Source: Bagarius yarrelli
Taxonomy: Eukaryota > Chordata > Actinopteri > Siluriformes > Sisoridae
Direction of reading: 5' to 3'
Assembly: GCA_005784505.1 (NCBI GenBank)
Contig: VCAZ01000111.1
Location: 1,408,537-1,472,536, forward strand
DNA length: 64,000 nucleotides
Below are positions 47,693 to 59,124 of this stretch, piece after piece (within the stretch, counting starts at the first letter, position 1; each line of letters opens with the position of its first letter). The notes beneath the pieces are model-generated. The model saw nothing but the letters and a program-made list of their open reading frames with translations. It ran no database searches and had not been told where the DNA came from. The position numbers were made by a program, and so were the translations under genes.

Positions 47693-48920
47693 GATTTAGA
47701 TTAGACGGATTAGATTTTTTCCAAGTTTGTTTCTGCTCCACACCCTATTTGTTTTAGCACCAGGCGTCTCTGTATCCAAAGTGTTTCATGCTTTTATATA
47801 TGATATATACTGTGGCACCATAAATAAGTTTACATTTCAATTCTAGACTGTAATTTTAATTATATATATATAAAAAGTCAGGTTTTATTTTTCAAAAAAA
47901 GGTAATTTGTCCAATACAATTTAAGACAAGTGTGCTAATGTTGCTGTTGTTGTAATTTTTCAATAGTTATTTCATCATCATGTTGCCGTCAATGATCTTG
48001 AAAGAAAAGCAAATTTAGTTTATTTTTGATTTTTGGCATGTGGCATTTTAACTGCCAATCAGGAAATCCATAAATAATGCGTTTCTCCCTGCATATCTGT
48101 GGAGTCCATGTAAATAAATAAAATAAATCAAGCTATAAAGCCGATATGTTTCCTGATGAAATGTGACGTTATAATTTAAGATGATACGATAATCCGTTTG
48201 TTATCGATCGGATCTGGGTAAATGCCAAATAAATTAAAAAACTTCTTTTTCTGATAATCATCTATCAAACTTTCTGTAATTTAATAGAGAATTGTATTAT
48301 GAGTTCAGTCTGCTCTATGGATTGTCTCTGATTGAATTAGAAATCATTTTTTCACGTATATCGGAACATTGTTGGTTAGAAGTGGATGAATAATTTTTTT
48401 GTAGCAATGGTAATAATATTTAATATTGGTGGCTTGTCATGGAGCTCAGGGACTTTGTGCCCAGGGTTATTGTCATGCTGGACTAGTATACGGGTCTTCT
48501 AGTTCCTGTGATAGAATAATGTAACACTCCATTATTATGTGTGCTGAATACCAGGAAAAACACACTAAGTTAATGCTTTTAAAATATAGCTTGTTTAATT
48601 AGTTGGTTGGTTTTGGGTAAGTGTGTGTTCAAAACTTGTCCATTTACCTAAACATTCAATGTGTTTTAAAATGTTTTTTTTCCTGCACACCACAGTTAAC
48701 AAGATTTACTGCACGAAAAGGCCAACAACATTATCATTAAAAGGCTGTTTTTAACCACCACATATTTCAATTAAATCTCTTCCTTGTTTTGTTCGATTGC
48801 GTTCGGCGCAGGTGCTGTGAGGGGAAACAAGATTCACTAAGTGCCATCGTTTTTTTTTACTCTCTTGTTGTTAAAAAGGTTTTAGCCTTTTTAAGTGTAT
48901 TTTCTCTACCATTACTATGG
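47693..48920. other. Gene-free sequence
   Basis: AT-rich. A possible Tc1/mariner J scrap lies near 48460-48545. No exon. Confidence 0.35.
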
Positions 48921-48990
48921 CAAGCGGTAGCAGAGTGGTCAAAATGGCGGACAGCTAATTGTAGGGTTGAAAGCCCTGACCCTGACCCCT
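48921..48990 (+). mobile_element. SINE head fragment
   Basis: AGCGGTAGCAGAGTGGTC and GGACAGCTAATTG, a tRNA-like head fused to an inverse SINE-B. Confidence 0.55.
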
Positions 48991-48994
48991 TTGG

Positions 48995-49175
48995 GATGAA
49001 AGTTGGGGTCAGAGCGCAGAGTCAGCTATGATATTGTGCTCCCTGGAGCAGTAAGGATTAAGGGTCTTGCTCAAGGACCCGACAGTGGCTGACTGGCAGT
49101 GGTGGGCCAGAACTCAGATCTTCCTGGTCATCCAAACGACAACGTAATGCCTTAACCAATTCAGCCACCACTGCC
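48995..49175 (-). mobile_element. SINE-B copy
   Basis: GTTGGGGTCAGAGCGCAGAG, CTTGCTCAAGGACCCGACAG, CTCAGATCTTCCTGGTCATC and TTCAGCCACCACTGCC. Confidence 0.85.
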
Positions 49176-49179
49176 TGTA

Positions 49180-49354
49180 CTGAGACCAAATTTGAGGAAG
49201 GAGGTGTTTGGGTTCTTTGTTTCCAGTGAAGTAATAATGTAATGCTACCACATATAAAGACATCCCAGTCAACTGTGTGCTTGGTAACAAACACTAGAAC
49301 ACACTAATATGGGTGTGCCGGTAAGGTGTCCACAAACCATTGGCAAAATAGTCT
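49180..49354 (+). mobile_element. Tc1/mariner-like J 3' remnant
   Basis: TTTGGGTTCTTTGTTTCCAG, CATATAAAGACATCCCAG and AGGTGTCCACAAACCATTGG (3' terminus). Confidence 0.55.
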
Positions 49355-49847
49355 AAGGAATATAATAGCTACTGCTATAGGAAATGAACCAACACCTACT
49401 GACCAATCAGATTGAAGAATACAGTTGTGCTTATTCTTTATATAAATTTATTTTAGTTAGTACGCTTGACTACATCACTTGACCCAAGTCATTTGAGATA
49501 TACGTCTCTGCGAGTGTATGAAATCGCATGCACCTGTTAGGATCTTCAATTTTTGAAAAGGTTTTTGCAAGTGATCTCCCCGCAGATTGCATGTCTAAAT
49601 TCATTCCACTCATACAGATGTGCTGGAGCCGTTGAAGCGGAAAGAGCTTTGAAGATCCGCTCAGCGTCTCTTAGAGGAGCGTATCCTCCTGTGGTTTAGC
49701 TCTTTCAACCTTCTAGGTGGTTGATTGCTTTTTCACAAAGACCTACATGACGATTGGGGTGACAAATTCTGTGCAGAACAAAGAGAAAATTAAACCCAGG
49801 ATGCGGTGATTCGTTGTGACTGATCAAATATTTAATTAAATTGTGTT
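49355..49847. other. Gene-free sequence
   Basis: A complex repeat-free block at 49540-49740 is a weak regulatory candidate. Confidence 0.3.
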
Positions 49848-49993
49848 ACATTTACGGTATTTGGTAGACAGCCTTATCCCTTATCTCTTCTATACAACTG
49901 AGCAATTGGGGGTTAAGGGGCCCAACAGTGGTAACTTGATGGTGCTAGAAATCAAACTCATAGTCCAACACCTTAACCACTGTGCTACCACTG
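49848..49993 (-). mobile_element. SINE-A copy with internal deletions
   Basis: TACATTTACGGTATTTGG tail, GGGGCCCAACAGTGG centre and GTCCAACACCTTAACCACTG head. Confidence 0.9.
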
Positions 49994-50031
49994 TGCATCC
50001 ACTGTGCATTTTAAGAATAGAGGTTAAAGAA

Positions 50032-50161
50032 GGAGGCAGCGGTGGCTCAAATGATTAAGACCAGAAAGACTTGGATTCAAGCCCCATCACCGCCAGTCTG
50101 CCATTGCTGGGTCCTCTAACTCCAGCTATATCACAGCTGATCCTGTGTTCTGACCCCAACT
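50032..50161 (+). mobile_element. SINE-B head part, abutting SINE-A
   Basis: GGCAGCGGTGGCTCAAATG, GACTTGGATTCAAGCCCCAT and GTGTTCTGACCCCAACT; the SINE-A head begins immediately after. Confidence 0.8.
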
Positions 50162-50321
50162 GGGGGCAGTGGTTAAGGTGTTGGTCTACTAATTTGAAGG
50201 CTGGGGTTCGATTTCCATCATCAAGCCACCACCACTGGGCCCCTGAGCAAGGCCCTTAACCCTGCTTACTTGTATAACAGAGAATGATATAAATTGCTCT
50301 GGATAAGGATGTAAATGTAAA
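50162..50321 (+). mobile_element. SINE-A copy
   Basis: GGGGCAGTGGTTAAGGTG head, GGGCCCCTGAGCAAGGCCCT centre, shortened tail GGATAAGGATGTAAATG. Confidence 0.92.
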
Positions 50322-50446
50322 ATTTGAATAGCATCATATACCAGAACTCAAAAACAGCTGTAGAATTTTATTTGATTTCTTAGATATTGTCATTTTTTTA
50401 ACAGAAATTTAAATCGTATTGACAGTCTAGCTGTGTCTCAGTTACA

Positions 50447-50466
50447 CACACACACACACACACACA
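50447..50466. repeat. (AC)n microsatellite
   Basis: 20 bp of AC. Confidence 0.9.
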
Positions 50467-50609
50467 CCACACATCGCCACATCCTTTAACCAAACCTTAC
50501 CTGAATTCTAATTAGCCTCACCTGCAGTTTATCAACCCAATTGCTTTCGTTTGCACTAACTTCCCTATAAAAGAGCACACGCCAACGGCCACTTACTGTC
50601 TCCGTCACC

Positions 50610-50725
50610 ACTGCGGGGGCCCCTGAGCAAGGAGGCCCTTAACCACCAATTGCCCAGTTGTATTACAGGGAATAATGTAAGTCACTCTGGATAAGAGCAA
50701 GTGCTACAAATGTAAATGAACATTT
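50610..50725 (+). mobile_element. SINE-A 3' half that seeds the satellite
   Basis: GGGGGCCCCTGAGCAAGG, CCAATTGCCCAGTTGTATTA and GTCACTCTGGATAAGAGC. It runs directly into the tandem array. Confidence 0.85.
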
Positions 50726-51255
50726 CTATATCTGCATGCAATAACAATAAAGTTAAATCAAATCTAATCTAATCTAATCATTCTCGTAGGTTATTATGGT
50801 ATATAATACCATACAGGGAATAATGTAAGTCACTCTGGATAAGGGCAAATTCTGTAAATGTAAATGTACATTTCTATAACTACATGCAATGACAATAAAG
50901 TTAAATCTAATCTATTATAATCTGATCTAATCTAATCATTCTCGTAGGTTATTATGGTATATAATACCATACAGGGAATAATGTAAGTCACTCTGGATAA
51001 GGGCAAATTCTGTAAATGTAAATGTACATTTCTATAACTACATGCAATGACAATAAAGTTAAATCTAATCTATTATAATCTGATCTAATCTAATCATTCT
51101 CGTAGGTTATTATGGTATATAATACCATACAGGGAATAATGTAAGTCACTCTGGATAAGAGCAAATGCTACAAATGTAAATGAACATTTCTATAACTACA
51201 TGCAATGACAATAAAGTTAAATCTAATCCAATCTAATTTAATCTAACCCTAGGTT
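50668..51255 (+). repeat. Four-unit tandem satellite built from a SINE-A 3' end and an ATCTA-type tail
   Basis: Units begin GGGAATAATGTAAGTCACTC at 50668, 50816, 50974 and 51132 (spacing 148, 158, 158). Each contains the SINE tail, ACTACATGCAATGACAATAA, AATCTAATCT repeats and the near-palindrome ATGGTATATAATACCAT. Units 2 and 3 are almost identical. Confidence 0.95.
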
Positions 51256-52555
51256 ATTATGGTTCCAAAAAAACCAAATTATGGTTCCAAGTTTTCTTCT
51301 CAGTCTGATGTTTTTACGTAAGATTTAAATGTATTGTTGTTTTGTTTAGAGTGCTTGGTCAGTAAAAATGGAATTAATAGAAATGGCCGCAGAAATGGCC
51401 AAACTCCCTCCCGTTTGTCGCCCCCCAGGGGGAAAGCAAACTGCGCCGGTATGCGTGTGATGCAGTAGGTATGTGCTGCACTGCCACCTGGCATGTCTAG
51501 AGACTCTGCATTGCTATGCTAAATTAGCCCTAATTGTCAATGACTGAGAAGTATGCGTAAGCCCGGTGTCCTGTGATAGGCTTCGGATCCGCTGCGACCC
51601 TGACCAGATTAAAACGGTTACTGAAGATGAATGAATGTTATGGGTTGTCTCATTAGCAGTCACTGTGCTGTCACAAATAATTATGAATGGTTTGTTTACC
51701 GTAAAAGCGTAGTCATCAGCATGCATTGCTGAAAGATGCATTAAAATCAAAAGCAGTTCTGAGTATTTTATATGCCATGTATTTTAACTTGATTTAATAA
51801 AGTATTAAACTATACTGTACTATACTTTACAAGATTTATAAAGCACAATACGATTTTATATTGAAATTATAACACATACAGATATACTCAAAAGAAAAAT
51901 AATTATAATAGACAAAAAGAAACCCCAAAAATAAATTTGTTTAGAAATCTGTGTACTTTGTAGTAACTTCTGAAAAGGTTCTTGCAGGCCAAACCAAACA
52001 AAACAGCTAAACCAAGTCCACCAATTTCAAAGCAAATTGACTAAACACTGCATATGTAAACACACTCTTTGCTTGTTAAGCCTGTTAAACTCGTATACAA
52101 GAGTATAATGAGTGCAAAAACAACCAGAGGTCATCATGAGGATTCTTTTCCTGCCGCACAAAAGAAATACCGACTATAATTTCCATCTGCCAGTGTAATT
52201 ACAGAAAATAAATGCTTCAAGGGGACAAAATGGAATACAGAAGTACATAAACCCCCCTAACACCTATTATCGTCTTTTTTTTTGTTTGTTTCCACCAATA
52301 GAACCAATATATTTTCAGCTTTTTAGCTCTGACAGTTTTATTTCTAACCCATTCCATCTCTTGCATAAAGAAACACCTCATGCACAGACCGAACCCCGAC
52401 ATCAGTCAAGGGTTATGAAGTGACCTTTTCTTATCAAAGCTTTTTTATTTTATAGATTCTGTGTCGAACGACTAGTCAACCAGCAGCTCCAGATGAAACT
52501 GCAGCTACAGGTCGATCTTTATTGTCACCTGACACACTTGGTAGTACGTTTCTGT
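51256..52555. other. Gene-free sequence including one arm of a local duplication
   Basis: A repeat-like scrap lies at about 51560-51637 (GGATCCGCTGCGACCCTGAC, GATGAATGAATG). 51955-52003 and 52398-52415 recur about 887 bp downstream. Confidence 0.4.
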
Positions 52556-52726
52556 TTACATTTATAGTATTTGTAAGATAACTTTATCCAGAGAGATTTA
52601 CACTTATCCTATTTATACAACTAAGCTTTATAAAGTTAAAGAGCCTTTTTCAAGGACTCGGTAGTGGCAGGTTGGTGGACCTGGAATTCGGAACTCATGA
52701 CCTTCTTAGAATTTCGAGTCTAACAG
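52556..52726 (-). mobile_element. SINE-A copy, highly diverged
   Basis: TTTACATTTATAGTATTTG tail, TTATACAACTAAGC middle, ACTCATGACCTTCTTAG head region. Confidence 0.7.
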
Positions 52727-53335
52727 TAAATGTTTTTTACATCAGTTTACATCAGAGAAAGAAAAGGATGATGGAAAGCGCTTGATTTACTCCATATTTG
52801 GTCAGCTGATATATGCAAATTTTCTTTAAACAACTGTTTACTTGGTAGATTCTTCTGAAAAGGTTCCTGAAAGCCAAACCAAACAAAACAATTGCGATAA
52901 TGTCTGTTAAATGCAGATTCTGGGTGGATGTGGCCCAGTCATCTGAACTAGACAGCAGGCACGGCCACCTGCTGTGCTTGGCACCCCACCATCCTCATAT
53001 TGGAAATTTAGAAAAAAAAATAGTCTCACAACCGTCAGCCTACGACAGCCGTCATGCTGCGAACATTTGAATATTTGTAGAAAAAAACAGACATTATGGT
53101 TCGGCTTCTATTCTGAGGAACGCATAATTATTGCCTCATTGATCTGATTAGGTTTACAGAACCGATTGTGATTTGTAGCAGTTTCTCAGCTTTTTCTGTC
53201 AAATGAATCTATACATTGTGTGACGATCAACATAACCGTAATCGTTTATTTATGTCTGAAGCAGTGAATCTGGAGCCTATCACCTACATCAGTCAAGGGT
53301 TATAAAGCATCCCTTTCTCACCAAATGATTCCGAT
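52727..53335. other. Gene-free sequence with a candidate regulatory block at 53040-53225
   Basis: The block holds GCATAATTATTGCCTCATTG and CTGATTAGGTTTACAG; repeat-free. Confidence 0.3.
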
Positions 53336-53512
53336 TTTATCACTGTGCTACCACTTTCCCAAACTGCATTTCTATTCCTGGCATTTCGCACTGAGCAGTT
53401 GATGGATAAGGGCCTCAGGAGCCCAGCAGTGGCGGATTGGTGATGCTGGGAATTGAACCCATGATCTTCCGATCAACTAATCAACCTCTTAACCAATAAA
53501 CCACCACTTTCA
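53336..53512 (-). mobile_element. SINE-A copy, diverged
   Basis: GGAGCCCAGCAGTGGCGG centre, GAATTGAACCCATGATCTTC and CTCTTAACCAATAAACC head. Confidence 0.8.
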
Positions 53513-54463
53513 CCAATGGTAAAAAAGGATAAATGATTAATGTAATGCTTTTTTTGCATTTTAGTGATAAACTAATACTTTTAAATCACATTTTTATTTA
53601 CAACAGCGAAGAAAGTTATACAAGTAATACAGCGAAGGAAGATTCTTACAACTGAGCGCACAATTATTTGTCATTATTTTCTACGTTTCTCTTGACCAAA
53701 CCAACTAACCCATTAAACATGGAACCAAAAATCTAGATAGGACAAATAATTACTAAAAGTTCCTATTAAAGTTAGAACAGCTGGATCATCCGAAGATACC
53801 TAAACAAGCACTATTTTCAAAATACAGTTTTGGGCTCATAGTACAGTATACTCAATCTATACTCAATCTATACTCAATCTATAGTATACGCAATCCAGCC
53901 AACCAGTATCGATGAAGACTCTTTTGTACGACGCTTTAGATAAAGACGTTTTCCTAATCCCGGAAATGTGAATGTATTTGATTTTTCCTGGGAAAAAAAA
54001 TTCCACCTCAATCGAACCGAAAGTCAATCGTCACAGGCTCTGGGTAGGATTTCAGTCTGAGTCTCTTTCTAAATGTCGATGTTCTGAAGACGAATCCTTT
54101 GTTGGCTTTGGATTTGTGTTTGGATGCAGTGTATGAAACACTTCAGCGTTTAGAGATGCGAGAACATCAGAACCAGGGCCTGCATGACACTCGCTGCGTT
54201 TTTGCACATTAGCACAGCTGACATGTTTCCGAATGAAACTCGTTGCTGTTACAAGCCGAGTCATTATTTATGACATAAACACGAGCTTGCGTTCGTACGC
54301 GTCTGTGATTAAAATCCTGCCCTGAAAGCAGGTCCTGAGCACCAAATCTACTTATTAGTAATGAAAGGTTTTGTGTTTTAGGGGAAAGAAAAAAAAATAG
54401 AAATAAATAGATTTATTGGCACATTTCCTCAGGATATATTCAGTCATCATTAAACATTTACTA
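53513..54463. other. Gene-free sequence
   Basis: A triple CAATCTATACT repeat lies at about 53850-53882. A complex repeat-free block at 54060-54290 is a weak regulatory candidate. Confidence 0.3.
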
Positions 54464-54629
54464 AATTTGGCGGACGTCCCTATCCAGAGCGACTTTTATT
54501 TTCATTATACAACTGAGCAGTTAGAGGTTTTGCTTACGGGGCCCAACAGTGGTAACTTGGTGCTGGGAATCAAAACCCACAATTTTCTGGGTACCAGTCC
54601 AACACCTTAACCGCTAAGCTACCACTTCT
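54464..54629 (-). mobile_element. SINE-A copy
   Basis: TATCCAGAGCGACTTTTATT tail, GGGGCCCAACAGTGG centre and CCAACACCTTAACCGCTAAG head. Confidence 0.9.
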
Positions 54630-54649
54630 CCCTATAAGTCTGAAATCTG

Positions 54650-54740
54650 TTTACATTTACAGCAGGCATTTACATTTATTTCTTTTATACAACTGAGCAA
54701 TTGCGGGTTAAGGGCCTTTCTCAGGGGCCCAGCAGTGGAA
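54650..54740 (-). mobile_element. SINE-A tail half
   Basis: TTTACATTTACAGCAGGC, ACAACTGAGCAATTGCGGG and CAGGGGCCCAGCAGTGG; head missing. It lies 20 bp from the previous copy in the same orientation. Confidence 0.85.
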
Positions 54741-54937
54741 AACTCCACACATCTGGAACGGATTTTTTTCTAGATTTTCTCAGTTAGTTTCTCAGTCACT
54801 CTAATATGGAAGAAATCAGTCTGGATGTTGATGGTCAGCATGGGAGAATCGCGGTATGTGTTTTAAGAAATCCAAAATGTATGAACTAAAACGAGCTCAA
54901 CAATGAAACCAGGAATAAATTTCCACATATCATTTTT

Positions 54938-55144
54938 ACAGCACAGTGAAATTTGTTTCTTCGCATATCCCATTTTAGTAAGTTGGGGTCAGAACGCGGG
55001 GTCAGCTATGATACAGCTAGAGCAGGAAGGGTTAAAGGTCAAGGACCCATCAGCAGCTGGTGGTGGCTGAGCTTGAACTCAGATCTTCCTGGTCTTCAGC
55101 TCAACAACTCAGTGACTTAACTTAACTATTAACAACTGCCCCAG
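54938..55144 (-). mobile_element. SINE-B copy
   Basis: GCACAGTGAAATTTGTTTC, TAGTAAGTTGGGGTCAGAAC, CTTGAACTCAGATCTTCCTG and TATTAACAACTGCCCCA. Confidence 0.85.
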
Positions 55145-55180
55145 ATATAATAATAGGAATAATGTAGAGCAAACTATTAC

Positions 55181-55201
55181 ACACACACACACACACACAC
55201 A
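55181..55201. repeat. (AC)n microsatellite
   Basis: 21 bp. Confidence 0.9.
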
Positions 55202-55448
55202 CAGCAGCTGCATTCATGATTTCTGATTTTTGAAGTGCTTCAAGTTGGTAAATTGCTGCTGGGTTCATGCGGTGCGTCTTCCAAACACATTGTAACCCAC
55301 CGTGCTGATAAATTCCTACATCTGATTGGTTGATGATGAATCATTTTAATTGTATACGACAGCACAACTAAAGTTTATTCCAAGTTTTGGGGGATAATCT
55401 GGAAAAAAAAACACTTTTTACCTTCACGTGCGCATTAATGATCAAACG

Positions 55449-55612
55449 GGAAAGTGGTGGCTCAAGGTTAAGGTGTTGGACTACCAACCTGGGGATTGTG
55501 GGTTCAATTTCCAGGTGGGGCCCTGAGTAAGGCCCTTAACCCCTAATTGCTCAGTTGTATAATTGAGATAAATGTAAGTCGCTCTGGATAAGGATGTGAT
55601 GTAAATGTAATG
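55449..55612 (+). mobile_element. SINE-A copy
   Basis: GGGAAAGTGGTGGCTCAAGG head, GGGGCCCTGAGTAAGGCCC centre and AAGTCGCTCTGGATAAGG tail. Confidence 0.93.
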
Positions 55613-56264
55613 ATGTCACTAATTAGTTGCGTAATGTGTGATCTTTTCCTCCATGCGTAACTTTATCGTACACTGATTAGCGATTCGTCTGTTCCTGTAA
55701 GCTAAATAAAACCGATGATTGTTTTCTTTTCTAAAACTTAAATCCAGTCTCCTGATGCGGACACTAAGAAGCAGACTGTCCATGTGACTGCTCTCTTCTG
55801 GGACACTGAAGAGTCGTTATCTCAGACCAGAAAATTAGGATTTGTGGTAGGTTCTTTATACGTTTTGGTAGGCCAGTTGCTCATTTTCGAGCCAGCATCT
55901 TATTTAGCAGGCAGGGTGTGTGTGGATACTTTCTCACGCATACACAAACACACACATTCCATGATGCTTAGTCGATACTCCAACACATCATCATGTGATC
56001 TCGGATCAGATCATAGCTGGAAAACATTTACAACCTCATATTGCTCATATGTACGAAAGGCTCTCATTTACTTTTATTTATATCACACAGGACATCATTA
56101 TGAAGCTTTAAGGATTCGATTTGGTATGAATGACTCGGTGTCGGGCTCTGCGACGTGTGAGCAAATGCAATACTGACATCTAGTGGATGGTTTTAATACA
56201 ACAACCACTCAAAGTAGACTCAAATGTTTAGCAGATGGATTTTTGTTCTTCTTGCTAAGAAATT
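55613..56264. other. Gene-free sequence
   Basis: The 130-codon ORF at 55784-56176 has no recognisable domain or splice context, so it was not called. Confidence 0.35.
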
Positions 56265-56563
56265 ATTTATTCATTTATCTTTTATAGCCACTTATACCCT
56301 CATTCGGGGTCACAGGGATCTGCTGGAGTCTATCCCAGCCGTCTCTGAAAGGGCGAAAGACAGGAGGAGGACACCCTGGACAGGTCCATCACAGGTCCAC
56401 ACTCACTCACTCCTATTGGCAAGGAATGTGGGAGGAAACCGGAGAACCCGGAGTAAACCCACACACGCACAGGAAGAACATCCAAAATCCACCCAGCGAA
56501 CCCCTGCAGGGGAATCGAACCCGGGACCTTCTTACTGTGACCACTAAGCCATCGTGCTGCCCT
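56265..56563 (-). mobile_element. tRNA-headed repeat C
   Basis: TCGGGGTCACAGGGATCTGC tail, AAACCGGAGAACCCGG middle, GGGAATCGAACCCGGGACC and ACCACTAAGCCATCGTGC head. Confidence 0.88.
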
Positions 56564-56749
56564 GTTTTTAAACTATGAATTAATAAAAATTAATTTTAAA
56601 TCAACTGTAAACAAACAATTACAGCTGTTAAGTGAACTGAAAGTGTCAACCCCCCTCCCCCCCCCTCTCTCTGTTACCCCTCTGATTAACAATGAACAAT
56701 ACTGGAATTTGTTCCAGTAATGGTAATAAAGTGTGGTAAGTATTAGACC

Positions 56750-57077
56750 TACAGGGTGTCCAAAATCATTTTCACAGATCCGCCCCAGATTTCACCCCAC
56801 TCACCCCACCAGATTTTTTATCATTGGGGCATTTGAAGGTCATAGTGTATCAGGAGAAGATAGAAACATAAATCATCTTCTTAAGTAACGTATCACCAAC
56901 GCCATTACAAGCAGAAAACTCCAGCTGTGCTTATACAGGTTCTTTGCGCATCCAGATGTGTTCTCAAAAACAATGGTAGTCCTTTATTTAGAGCATGTTA
57001 AATAAATAAAAATGGTTTTTCATGAAAAAATATATACTGTATATATATATATATATATATATATATGATATGAAATA

Positions 57078-57154
<77 letters not shown>

Positions 57155-57198
57155 AAATATTTCTTATTTATTTTTCACTGTGTATGGGACACCCTGTA
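56750..57198. mobile_element. Complete TACAGGGTGTCC-ended miniature element K
   Basis: Left TACAGGGTGTCCAAAATC and right GTATGGGACACCCTGTA are inverted repeats ending in TA, as in Tc1/mariner (IS630) insertions. 449 bp, no ORF, with two (TA)n tracts (57038-57067, 57081-57150) inside. Confidence 0.8.
57038..57150. repeat. (TA)n tracts inside element K
   Basis: Two TA runs separated by GATATGAAATATGAA. Confidence 0.95.
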
Positions 57199-57313
57199 CA
57201 ACCTTCTATGAATTACTTTAGAGGAAAAAATCAAACAAATGCACTTACTTGTACACTATATATTTGTATACACCAATTTTGGCCAAAGAATGAAATAAAG
57301 TTCATTCATTTTC

Positions 57314-57434
57314 TTTATACAACTGAGCAATTGGGTTTAAGGGCCTTGCTTAGGGGCCCAGCAGTGGTAACTTGGTGGGAATCGAACACAAATCTTCCAA
57401 TTACCAGGTCAAAACCACTAGACTACCACTTCCT
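57314..57434 (-). mobile_element. SINE-A copy, shortened
   Basis: TTTATACAACTGAGCAATTG, TTAGGGGCCCAGCAGTGG and GTCAAAACCACTAGACTACC. Confidence 0.88.
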
Positions 57435-57660
57435 CTGCTGAAGTGTAGCTAACAGTGTTTTCTGATAACTAGTATATATTTATTAAACCTAAAACTCGGC
57501 TATTTCTTTCCATCCTCTGCAGTAGTGTAATAATTTCCTCCACTTTGCTCACTCTGCAGATTTCCTCACAAACAAGAAAAGCCTGAAGCTCTTCTGCCAG
57601 CACTAATGCAGCAACACACTCAGTCCTCATCTTCTGAGCTGTGTGTTTTGAGTGTTTGCG

Positions 57661-58120
57661 CAGTGGTGGGCTGTCAGGGTCAGTAAGTCAGTCGTTCTCT
57701 ATCAGAATCACTGACCAACATTTACAACCTAAATTCTAATAATAGTTCCATTAAATTGTATTAATTTATTTCAACAGTTTATTCTCTTCATTTCGTAGTG
57801 TTTCTGCCCATGGAACTTATACTGTATCAACAGTGGGGCTGTTTCTTTAACCAATCAGATTCTTAAATTTGGCTCTCAGCACCAGCTAGCTGACCCACGA
57901 TGATGTCAGCAAATTTCTGTCTTCTGATTGGTTGATTAGAGTAAAATTCTTACAGTCTAGCACAGACCTAGTAAAACTTGTCTGTACAGTTGAATTAGAA
58001 TTTTGAAGCCCACAATGGCAGACGGAGGAGGAGACATTAACTGGGTCTCGGACAAACTTATAAACACATTTCCAAGGCAGATTTTTCCCGAAAAGTTAAA
58101 CATCTTTAGGGGAGTTCAGT
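57661..58120 (+). mobile_element. hAT-like element G3, 5' part
   Basis: CAGTGGTGGGCTGTCAGGG terminus, then a block collinear with G2 (TTCTAATAATAGTTCCATT, CAGTTTATTCTCTTCATTTC). It reaches MADGGGDINWVSDKLINTFP, which looks like the start of a TTF/ZMYM-type hAT transposase. Frame lost soon after; no right terminus found. Right boundary approximate. Confidence 0.6.
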
Positions 58121-58196
58121 AACCCTGAAGATAACTAGCTTGCCTTCAAATGTCCCCAAAGATAAAAAATTAAGTAGGGACGTGAGATTTTTTTAA

Positions 58197-58234
<38 letters not shown>
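58197..58234. repeat. Poly-G tract, 38 bases
   Basis: Uninterrupted G run; true length uncertain. Confidence 0.95.
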
Positions 58235-58235
<1 letters not shown>

Positions 58236-58256
58236 AAAGAGGAGAGGGTTAGGGTT

Positions 58257-58266
58257 AGAGAGAGAT

Positions 58267-58309
<43 letters not shown>

Positions 58310-58377
58310 AGATTTGGATTCCACTGAAGGTTTGTACATGTGGTGGCATTGATAATAAACGAAATAGAGAGAAAGAA

Positions 58378-58420
<43 letters not shown>

Positions 58421-58482
58421 AGAGATTGAGATTTGGATTCCACTGAAGGTTTGTATATGTGGTGGCATTCATAATAAAAAAA
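58257..58482. repeat. GA microsatellite plus a 119-bp tandem duplication
   Basis: (GA)n at 58257-58306 is followed by GATTTGGATTCCACTGAAGG and TGGTGGCATTGATAATAAAC; the whole unit recurs with (GA)n at 58370-58424. Confidence 0.93.
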
Positions 58483-58849
58483 ACTTTAAAGCTTAAACAA
58501 TCCTGCTGTTATAGGAAATTAATGCTTTGACAGTATTAATAAAGTACTTAAATTAAAAGTAAGTTTCAGTCTTTTTGAAACAGTCAGGAAATGTCCATGT
58601 CTTACTGAAAACGAGTGACGTCATCGTCAAAATTAGTTATAAGCGAAAAGCTATACGGATATTCATTAGCATTACCTCAAACATAAAATCATTTTTGCAA
58701 ATGTGGGTTGAAAGAAAAAGCAGTAAATATTTTTTTAGTTCTAGCGATATGTAGTATAGATTCGTTTTTTGCTGGTGTGATATTGTTTATATAATACGGT
58801 AACCGTATATAATAAAGTTTACGGTTAAACGTTAGTGAAAATATTAGCC
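58483..58849. other. Gene-free sequence upstream of the fmr1 promoter
   Basis: AT-rich; a small inverted repeat ATACGGTAACCGTAT lies at about 58794-58808. Nothing else. Confidence 0.4.
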
Positions 58850-59124
58850 AATCCAGGCGAAGGAGGCGGGACTTTTTAATCTAGTCCGTGTTTGTGATTG
58901 GTGGAATTTTCTGTGGCACGTAGTAAAATTGAGAAAATAAACCATTTTATTGGAAAAAAACAAGAAACGAAACTAAAAATTAAATAAAGTGCGCGTTTAA
59001 GTTTCTAACGTTAATATAAATGTCTGGTTAAAGTTATTATTCTTCCTATTATTTTCATTTACAGAACTTGACTTAAAAAAAAAACATTATCCGGGGATGC
59101 CAGACGTAAGGACGCGGAACTGGG

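Noticed and set aside
55784..56176. 130-codon ORF
   Set aside because: No recognisable domain, ordinary length for chance in this window, and no exon-like boundaries.
58170..58472. Ser-Leu and Pro-rich minus-strand ORFs
   Set aside because: Products of the (GA)n and poly-G tracts.
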